Made by a program: the position numbers and the translations under genes. A stretch of 64,000 nucleotides of DNA from an uncultured Ectothiorhodospiraceae bacterium. Lineage in GTDB: Bacteria > Pseudomonadota > Gammaproteobacteria > UBA6429 > Thiohalophilaceae. The stretch spans positions 125,077-189,076 of the forward strand of contig CAMYOL010000029.1 in NCBI GenBank assembly GCA_947260005.1, read 5' to 3'. The notes beneath the pieces are model-generated. The model searched no databases. It was not told the origin of the DNA and was given only the letters and a program-made list of their open reading frames with translations. Shown here in pieces: positions 57,976 through 64,000 of the stretch (the first letter of the stretch is position 1; every line of letters begins with the position of its first letter).

Positions 57976-59100
57976 TTAAGCATAAAAATCGATAACGCCG
58001 TTACCCGTTATGGTCTTAATATTCTGGTCGTCTAGGCTGGCTGCTGGCTCTGATGTTGATTCTCTGTCTGACTGGTCAGAATTAGATTCTTCACCCTGTT
58101 TCGCATTTTGCTGCCCTTGTTGGGACACATTGACATCCGCTAATTCAAGGCCGTTCTCAGCTAACATCTCTCGTAAACGAGGTAACGCGGAATCCAGCGC
58201 GTCCTTAACCTCTGCATGTGCCGTATTAAACTGGATAGATGCCTGATCACCCTGCATTTGTACCCGAACCTCGAGCATACCCAGTTCAGGCGGATTCAAA
58301 CGAATATCGGCCTGGCGAAGGCCTTGAGAAATCATCCAACTAACCCGATCTCCAATTTGTTGGTTCCACTGGGGCTGGTTTAACGTTGCGGTCATTGGTT
58401 CAGGCGTCCGAGTACTTGCCGCTAACACATTAGAAAATTCGGTTGCTCCTTGTAACCCTACTAGCGCCTGGCTGGGTGATTGGCTGCTTAGATTCATAAG
58501 CGCATCTGTCGTGGTTGGTAAACTGTGTTGAGGCAACGTCGCTAGTAAATCAGCCTGTTTACCTATATCAACTTTTGGTACCGCCAACATTTCCATGTCC
58601 TGAGGCATCAAAACACCTGGTTGTATTATTTCGCGCAATTGAACCTGGGATTGCTGAATAGCAGGAGTAATCGTGCTTGCATACTGGGGACCTGTCGCCA
58701 GAATATGTTTTCCATCACCCTGAAAGGCGATCGCTGCGGCACCATCTTGATCCGTTAGTGCGCTAAATCCAGAAACGGACACAAACGGAGTTGTCGACGG
58801 CAAAGTTTTGCCGTTATGTTGTAACATTGCCGCCTGTAATGAATGGTTGAGTGGTTGAGTTTGTTCCTCACTACCGGACAAAGGCGTTGCCAGTAGCGGG
58901 TCGATAAACTCTGACAGTTCGGTAAGCGTATTGGCTGTGGGTTTTTCAGGATTTAGTGAATCGAAACTCACATCACCAAAAAGTGAAGCAAAATCAGATG
59001 CTTCTGAACTATCGACCACATCTGCTAATTGGCCAGCTGACGTTTGTCCTGCCCCAGGCGGCATGTTTCCAGCAAGCATTGATGATACTAATTCGGACAT
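57976..59100 (-). CDS. fliK: Flagellar hook-length control protein FliK
   Basis: A 374-residue secreted molecular ruler. The first 270 residues are variable, Gln/Ser/Thr/Leu-rich; the C-terminal FliK domain is conserved (DIRLNPPELGMLEVRVQMQ, HAEVKDALDSALPRLREML). GAGGGAG precedes the ATG. Last gene of the fliFGHIJK set in this window. Confidence 0.93.
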   Translation of the reverse strand: MSELVSSMLAGNMPPGAGQTSAGQLADVVDSSEASDFASLFGDVSFDSLNPEKPTANTLTELSEFIDPLLATPLSGSEEQTQPLNHSLQAAMLQHNGKTLPSTTPFVSVSGFSALTDQDGAAAIAFQGDGKHILATGPQYASTITPAIQQSQVQLREIIQPGVLMPQDMEMLAVPKVDIGKQADLLATLPQHSLPTTTDALMNLSSQSPSQALVGLQGATEFSNVLAASTRTPEPMTATLNQPQWNQQIGDRVSWMISQGLRQADIRLNPPELGMLEVRVQMQGDQASIQFNTAHAEVKDALDSALPRLREMLAENGLELADVNVSQQGQQNAKQGEESNSDQSDRESTSEPAASLDDQNIKTITGNGVIDFYA

Positions 59101-59205
59101 ACAACTCCCTCAAATGAGTCTCTGTTTGAGAGGTAAGTTGCAATGGCTATGCCAGAAAGGCATGACAAACAGCCGTCTGTTAACTCAGCTTAGCGAGCTC
59201 TGCTG

Positions 59206-59655
59206 TTATGTCTCTTTGGCTTTTGGGTGAGAATTATTACGGTCATCCATTTCTATTTGTTCACGTTGGGCTTTCGCACTTTGTTCGCTCTCGATAAATC
59301 TTTCTACCGTTTTATCATAGATGCGTGTTTCTTTATGCTTTCCTTGCCAGCTGTGTTTTTTGTTACGATGATCATGCTCTGCGTGAGTGACTGTCTGTTT
59401 TTGTTGTTCTATGGCCACATCAATTTGTGAAATGAACTGTTGAAATGACTGCATCGCGGTGCTGTTAATACCTGAGGAGCCAGACTGATAAAATTGCTGG
59501 GTATATTCCTCGCGAAATTTTTGTAATTCCACTAAACGTGATCGTTGTGCATCCAGATTGCCGACCGATATTCCTAAGTCCTGTGCTGCCAGGTCTTCAT
59601 AACGTCCGGCTAATTTTTGTAGCACCTTAAAACGTTCTGATTTAAGTTTGGACAT
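59206..59655 (-). CDS. fliJ: Flagellar export chaperone FliJ
   Basis: A 149-residue coiled-coil protein, a component of the export ATPase complex with FliI and FliH. Charged helix throughout, with the family features KSERFKVLQKLAGRYEDLAA and RRSRLVELQKFREEY-type central part. Starts 14 bases inside the end of fliI. Confidence 0.9.
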   Translation of the reverse strand: MSKLKSERFKVLQKLAGRYEDLAAQDLGISVGNLDAQRSRLVELQKFREEYTQQFYQSGSSGINSTAMQSFQQFISQIDVAIEQQKQTVTHAEHDHRNKKHSWQGKHKETRIYDKTVERFIESEQSAKAQREQIEMDDRNNSHPKAKET

Positions 59656-61078
59656 GGCTTACCATATCAGTATTCATATTTGAGGCCAGCGTTTGTTGTT
59701 GTCGAGAATCATGTTCAGTAAACATGGCTTGTAATCCATCGACACTCGTTTTCCAGTTCATTGCCGTATTCATTTCCTGCTTTAAAAAACGTTGCAGAGT
59801 CGGATAAAAATTAATGGCTTCATCAATACGAGCATCAGTTCCTACAGTATAGGCACCAACACTGATAAGATCTTCATTTTGACGATAAATAGAATTAATT
59901 AAACGACAACGTTGCGCTAATTGTAATTGTTCTTCACTTACAATTTCATTCATGGTCCTGCTTATTGAGGATTCAATATCAATGGCTGGATACTGTCCCG
60001 CCTCAGCAAGATCACGTGATAAGACGATATGACCATCTAAGATTGCCCGGGCCGCATCAGCAATGGGATCCTGGGTAACATCACCACCTTCAGTCAAGAT
60101 CGTATAAATTGCAGTGATCGAGCCACCATCTTTATCACCATTACCGGCTCGTTCAACTAATTGCGGTAAACGTGCAAATACCGATGGTGGAAATCCTTTT
60201 GTGGCTGGCGGTTCACCGATCGCTAAGGCAATTTCTCTTTGCGCCTGCGCATAACGGGTTAGTGAATCCATAAGCAATAAAACGTGTTGGCCCTGATCAC
60301 GAAAATATTCCGCAATGGTCGTCGCCATAGCCGCTCCATGCATACGCATAACCGGTGTGTAGTCCGCAGGCACAGCCACCACAACCGAACGTGACATACC
60401 TACTTCGCCAAGAATACGGTTAATAAATTCCTTCACTTCTCGACCACGTTCACCAATCAGACCAACCACAATAACATCCGCACTGGTAAATTTGGTCATC
60501 ATACCCAACAAGACACTCTTACCGACGCCACTGCCGGCAAATAAACCCATACGTTGGCCGCGACCAATGGTCAGTAAAGAATTAATACTCCTGACACCAA
60601 CATCAAGTGGTTGTTCGATTGGTTGGCGAGACAAGGGATTTATTTGTCGACCTGTCAATGGAAGCGTTTGTGAAGTATTTAACGCTCCTTTACCATCAAG
60701 TGGTCTTCCTGCACCATCAAGTACACGCCCGAGTAATTCATGGCCAACCGGTGCTTCATAAACTCGTTCGGTAGGAATCACTCGGGCATTTGGTCGTAAG
60801 CCCTGTATACTCCCTGTCGGCATTAAAAATAATCGCTCATTAGCAAAACCAACCACTTCAGCTTCAATGGGTAGACTATCATTGCTATCCACCAGACAAC
60901 GCGCACCAATTGCCGCGTGGCAACCCACCGCCTCTAAGGTTAAGCCTACCATCCGACTTAATTTTCCTTCGACAATAATACCCGGGGGTTCTTTAAGACG
61001 ATCTTCACATGCAGAGAGTGATTGCGACCAGATTTTTTGTCGGTCAGATCGATTGGATGCACTATTCATTTTTGACAT
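59642..61078 (-). CDS. fliI: Flagellum-specific ATPase FliI
   Basis: A 478-residue ATPase of the type III export apparatus, F1-beta related. Walker A GSGVGKSV (about 182-189), GLIGERGREVKEF, Walker B LLMDSLTRYA. Drives or assists unfolding of exported flagellar proteins. Between fliH and fliJ, in the usual order. Confidence 0.97.
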   Translation of the reverse strand: MSKMNSASNRSDRQKIWSQSLSACEDRLKEPPGIIVEGKLSRMVGLTLEAVGCHAAIGARCLVDSNDSLPIEAEVVGFANERLFLMPTGSIQGLRPNARVIPTERVYEAPVGHELLGRVLDGAGRPLDGKGALNTSQTLPLTGRQINPLSRQPIEQPLDVGVRSINSLLTIGRGQRMGLFAGSGVGKSVLLGMMTKFTSADVIVVGLIGERGREVKEFINRILGEVGMSRSVVVAVPADYTPVMRMHGAAMATTIAEYFRDQGQHVLLLMDSLTRYAQAQREIALAIGEPPATKGFPPSVFARLPQLVERAGNGDKDGGSITAIYTILTEGGDVTQDPIADAARAILDGHIVLSRDLAEAGQYPAIDIESSISRTMNEIVSEEQLQLAQRCRLINSIYRQNEDLISVGAYTVGTDARIDEAINFYPTLQRFLKQEMNTAMNWKTSVDGLQAMFTEHDSRQQQTLASNMNTDMVSHVQT

Positions 61079-61097
61079 TTAAAGAAAACCAGGCTAC

Positions 61098-61727
61098 TTA
61101 GTCATCATCTTTCTCACGCTCACCACCGAGTAAGTTAGCAATGACGCGATTAAGCTGTTGTTCCACTGTCATATCGATTTTAGAGTTCTCTGCCTCAATA
61201 CGACAACCACCACGAGTTAATACAGGATCTTCACTAATTTGCCAGGCTTGTTCAAAGTTTTCTTCAATAGAAAAAGCCCCCCTAACCAGAATCGCATCAT
61301 CAGGGTGTAAATGTATATTTATTTTACGAGCCGCAATAGGCAATGATTTAATACATTCTCTGACCACCGCGATCACTTGACCAGGATCAGCTCGTAGTTC
61401 ACGTCGTATTACCTGTCCGGCAATGATCGTCGTTAAATCAAGCAATTGTTTAACAATGGCTTCATCTAATTGATTTAATGGTTCACTCAGTAATTCCATT
61501 ATCGAATTTAAATGAACGATATTCTCTTTTACCAGCCCTTCTCCTGCGACATAACCGTCCTTTTTACCCGCTTCAAATCCCTCAGCATAGGCTTGTTTCT
61601 GGATTTTCTCGAGATTACCTGCGGTAACCATGCCTCCATAGCTACCTTTGTCATCAGATAGTTCGACATCGGGTGCCTGCCAGGCCTTGACTTCAGAATC
61701 TTCATCAGAGGAGAGTACGTTAGACAT
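61098..61727 (-). CDS. fliH: Flagellar assembly protein FliH
   Basis: A 209-residue regulator of FliI. N-terminal acidic variable region, then a coiled coil with the AYAEGFEAGKKDGYVAGEG GxxxG-type repeat, then the C-terminal FliH domain (LTRGGCRIEAENSKIDMTVE). Its start overlaps the fliG stop; a GTG three codons earlier is possible. Confidence 0.93.
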   Translation of the reverse strand: MSNVLSSDEDSEVKAWQAPDVELSDDKGSYGGMVTAGNLEKIQKQAYAEGFEAGKKDGYVAGEGLVKENIVHLNSIMELLSEPLNQLDEAIVKQLLDLTTIIAGQVIRRELRADPGQVIAVVRECIKSLPIAARKINIHLHPDDAILVRGAFSIEENFEQAWQISEDPVLTRGGCRIEAENSKIDMTVEQQLNRVIANLLGGEREKDDD

Positions 61728-62739
61728 ACTCGTCACCGCCCTTACCGCCTAAAGAAATTTCTCCTGATTCGGCCATACGTCGCGCAACAGTCAGTATCTC
61801 TTTTTGTCCGCCCTCGACTTCACTAAGCTTAACCGGCCCGCGTGCCTCGAGATCATCCTTTAACATCTCTCCTGCGCGACGAGACATATTTTTTAATATC
61901 TTTTCTTTTACCGCATCGTCTGCGCCTTTTAAGGCAAGGATCAAAGTTTCAGCAGAAACCTCACGTAATAATGCCTGGATACCACGATCATCGACTTCGA
62001 TAAGATTCTCAAAAACAAACATCAGATCTTGTATGCCGGTGCCGATATCTTCGTCGACCTCTTTTACTTTCTCGATTATTTCGGATTCAATGCTACTATC
62101 AAGGAAATTCATAATATTAGCCGCGGTCTTAATTCCACCAACCGCTGAAGTCCGTATGCTTTCTGAATTACCTGAGAACTGTTTTTCCAGCATATCATCG
62201 AGTTCATGAATGGCACTAGGCTGAATACCATCCAGCGATGAAATACGTAAAACGATATCGACACGCATGTTTTCAGGAAGGGCCACTAAAACATCAGCCG
62301 CCTGATCTTGTTCTAAGTAAGATAAAACAATGGCAATAATTTGCGGGTGTTCTAAGCGAATCATATCGGCGACTGCTCGTGGTTCCATCCATTTTAAAGA
62401 ATCCAGACCTTTGGAATGACGCCCTAATAAAATCCGATCGATGACACTGCTTGCCTTGTCTTCACCCAATGCCGAGTTCAAAACATTTTTAAGGTATTCT
62501 TCATTGCCTATGCCTAGCTCGGTTTGTTCATCAACCGTATCACAAAAATCACCAAGTACCGCAGTTACAGATTCTTTTGGAATGTTTGCCATACTGGCCA
62601 TAGCTTCACCCAGTTTCTGTACTTCTTTCGGGCTCATATGCTTTAAAACCTCGGCAGCATCGTTTTCACCCAGCGTCATTAATAATATCGCCGCTCGTTC
62701 AGCACCATTTAATTTTTCTTTTTTTTGTTCACCTGCCAA
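61720..62739 (-). CDS. fliG: Flagellar motor switch protein FliG
   Basis: A 339-residue switch protein with three armadillo-like domains. N-terminal GAERAAILLMTLGE binds FliF; the middle MEPRAVADMIRLEHPQ is the EHPQ motif; the C-terminal torque part has GIQALLREVSAETLILALKGA. No ATG at the expected start; TTG with AAGG upstream gives the normal N-terminus (MAGEQKKEKLNG). Length is standard. Confidence 0.96.
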   Translation of the reverse strand: MAGEQKKEKLNGAERAAILLMTLGENDAAEVLKHMSPKEVQKLGEAMASMANIPKESVTAVLGDFCDTVDEQTELGIGNEEYLKNVLNSALGEDKASSVIDRILLGRHSKGLDSLKWMEPRAVADMIRLEHPQIIAIVLSYLEQDQAADVLVALPENMRVDIVLRISSLDGIQPSAIHELDDMLEKQFSGNSESIRTSAVGGIKTAANIMNFLDSSIESEIIEKVKEVDEDIGTGIQDLMFVFENLIEVDDRGIQALLREVSAETLILALKGADDAVKEKILKNMSRRAGEMLKDDLEARGPVKLSEVEGGQKEILTVARRMAESGEISLGGKGGDEYV

Positions 62740-62751
62740 TGTTCATTTACC

Positions 62752-64000
62752 TTATTCATTAACCCACTGTTTCACTACTTGCGCGACGCGTTTTGGTTCC
62801 TGCACAACCATCGACTTGGCCATCTCGAGATCAGACTCATAATCATTTGGTTTTGGCAGACGGGCCTCTTGTTCTCCCGTCAGAGTTAACTGGTCGTCTT
62901 GCAACTCATCTCCTGCTTCTTGACCGGCCGCTAGCGCCGTAACTTTAGGAATGACTGATAAATTGCGCATTACTGGACGTAAAATTCCAAATAAGATAAT
63001 TGCAGCTAATAAACCACCCAGGATTTGCTTGCCAATTTCCCATACCCAGGGTTCATCTAGCAATGATTTTTCTGGAATAGGTCCCAGTGGATCCGGGACC
63101 GAAAAAGCGGCATTTATAACATTAACGGTATCACCACGTATTGTATTAAAACCGACGGCTTCTTTTACTAGCAAGGTAATTCGATCCAGTTCATTTTTTG
63201 TGTAAGGGGTAGCAACCTCCTCACCCTCTGCATTGGTAACGGATTTATGATCCACTACCACGGCAATAGATAATTTTTTGATATCGCCAGGACTTTTACG
63301 TTTATGGACAATTGAACGATCAAGTTCATTATTTATCGTGTAACGAACACTCGATTTACTGCGTGCACCGGCGACATTATTTGAAGTAACATTGGTTGTT
63401 GTTTGTGGCGCCGTTGCCGCACCAGGCGGTTCATTACTTAATGCGCCAGGGACGCCAGACACTGCCGCGCTACCGTTAGTATTTTCTTCAACACGTTGCT
63501 CACTGCGTACTGCAGGCACATCAGGGTTAAATGATTCCTGGGTCATCTCATATTGGGTAAAATCCATATCAGCGACGACCTGTGCTCGCACCTTTGCATC
63601 TCCGGTAATGGGTGCGACGATATTTTCAATATTATTCTTGAAATCTTTTTCTATCTGTTTTTTATACGCCAACTGTCTTGACGACAAGCCGATCCCAGCC
63701 ATTTGGTCAGACTTTGAAAGTAATCGACCCTTCTCATCCACAACAGTCACATCTTTGTTATTAAGATTCGGCACACTAGAAGCAACCAGGTTCATAATTG
63801 ATTCTACCTGCTCATCTTCCAGGCTTCTGCCCGAAGCAAGGTCCAGTAATACTGAGGCACTTGGTTTTCTCTTATCCGCCAGGAATGAACTTTGTTTAGG
63901 CAAAGCCAGATGCACGCGTACATTATTGACTGCAGACATCCACATAATGGTTTCCGCCAGTTCATTTTGCAGGGCAACCTGGTAGCGTTTATTCTGGATA
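62752..64000 (-). CDS. fliF: Flagellar MS-ring protein FliF (partial, N-terminus outside window)
   Basis: The visible 415 codons cover the C-terminal part of the MS-ring protein: VHLALPKQSSF, the periplasmic region (GDAKVRAQVVADMDFTQYE), the C-terminal membrane helix (LGGLLAAIILFGILRPV) and the FliG-binding tail ending RVAQVVKQWVNE. The frame runs through the window edge without a start codon of its own. It begins the fliFGHIJK transcription unit. Confidence 0.96.
   Translation of the reverse strand, partial: IQNKRYQVALQNELAETIMWMSAVNNVRVHLALPKQSSFLADKRKPSASVLLDLASGRSLEDEQVESIMNLVASSVPNLNNKDVTVVDEKGRLLSKSDQMAGIGLSSRQLAYKKQIEKDFKNNIENIVAPITGDAKVRAQVVADMDFTQYEMTQESFNPDVPAVRSEQRVEENTNGSAAVSGVPGALSNEPPGAATAPQTTTNVTSNNVAGARSKSSVRYTINNELDRSIVHKRKSPGDIKKLSIAVVVDHKSVTNAEGEEVATPYTKNELDRITLLVKEAVGFNTIRGDTVNVINAAFSVPDPLGPIPEKSLLDEPWVWEIGKQILGGLLAAIILFGILRPVMRNLSVIPKVTALAAGQEAGDELQDDQLTLTGEQEARLPKPNDYESDLEMAKSMVVQEPKRVAQVVKQWVNE

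Noticed and set aside
63392-63985. 197-codon plus-strand frame opposite fliF
   Set aside because: Antisense shadow; Ser/Thr/Leu-rich with no domain, and fliF on the other strand is clear.

Overview
The window looks like a chromosomal segment of a motile, AT-rich gammaproteobacterium that oxidises sulfur and makes a membrane-bound polyene pigment. The gammaproteobacterial assignment rests on CbpA/CbpM, monomeric NADP isocitrate dehydrogenase, YheS, RoxA, YajD, SixA, DUF1249, an aryl-polyene locus and a fli/che region with FliA. The sulfur assignment rests on a soxX-soxA-soxK operon. No rRNA, tRNA, CRISPR array, transposase gene or prophage was seen.

Layout. Positions 1-9045 hold the 5' two thirds of ftsH, a cold-shock gene with a clear terminator, a lysine-rich nucleoid-type protein, cbpA-cbpM, the soxXAK operon and yheS. 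Positions 9264-27073 are mixed housekeeping: outer-membrane barrel, site-2 protease, hotdog protein plus nitronate monooxygenase, arfB, icd, an ABC-2 exporter, yajD, GNAT plus roxA, sixA, a cytochrome c, a flavocytochrome gene broken by two in-frame TAG codons, TPR and DUF3820 proteins, a Spy-like protein and two lipoproteins. Positions 27178-42500 are one long minus-strand aryl-polyene (APE) operon of 17 genes with an embedded aromatic amino acid ammonia-lyase. Positions 42687-46213 carry a Sel1/SPOR protein, DUF1249 and an uncharacterised pair: a six-helix membrane protein and a von Willebrand A lipoprotein. Positions 46399-64000 are flagellar and chemotaxis genes: fliF-G-H-I-J-K, then cheY-cheA-cheW-mcp-parC-(globin+STAS)-cheR-cheD-cheB, then fliA.

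How the genes work together. In the APE operon the ammonia-lyase could supply an aryl acrylate. The ligase would load it on an acyl carrier protein. The KS, KR and DH enzymes would build the polyene, and the acyltransferases, glycosyltransferase, LolA-like protein, MMPL pump and lipoproteins would attach it to lipid and move it to the outer membrane. In the che operon a good sigma-28 promoter precedes cheY, so the operon is probably under FliA, which is encoded at its far end. The most unusual gene is a stand-alone globin-STAS fusion between parC and cheR, which keeps the residues expected for haem binding.

Repeats. A REP-like family with the core GGGGTCAGAGACGTATTT occurs at four intergenic sites between 9.9 and 27.2 kb. 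A different dRS3-like inverted repeat lies inside the APE operon. Two short tandem repeats (AAATT x7, CTTCCTA x7) are also present.
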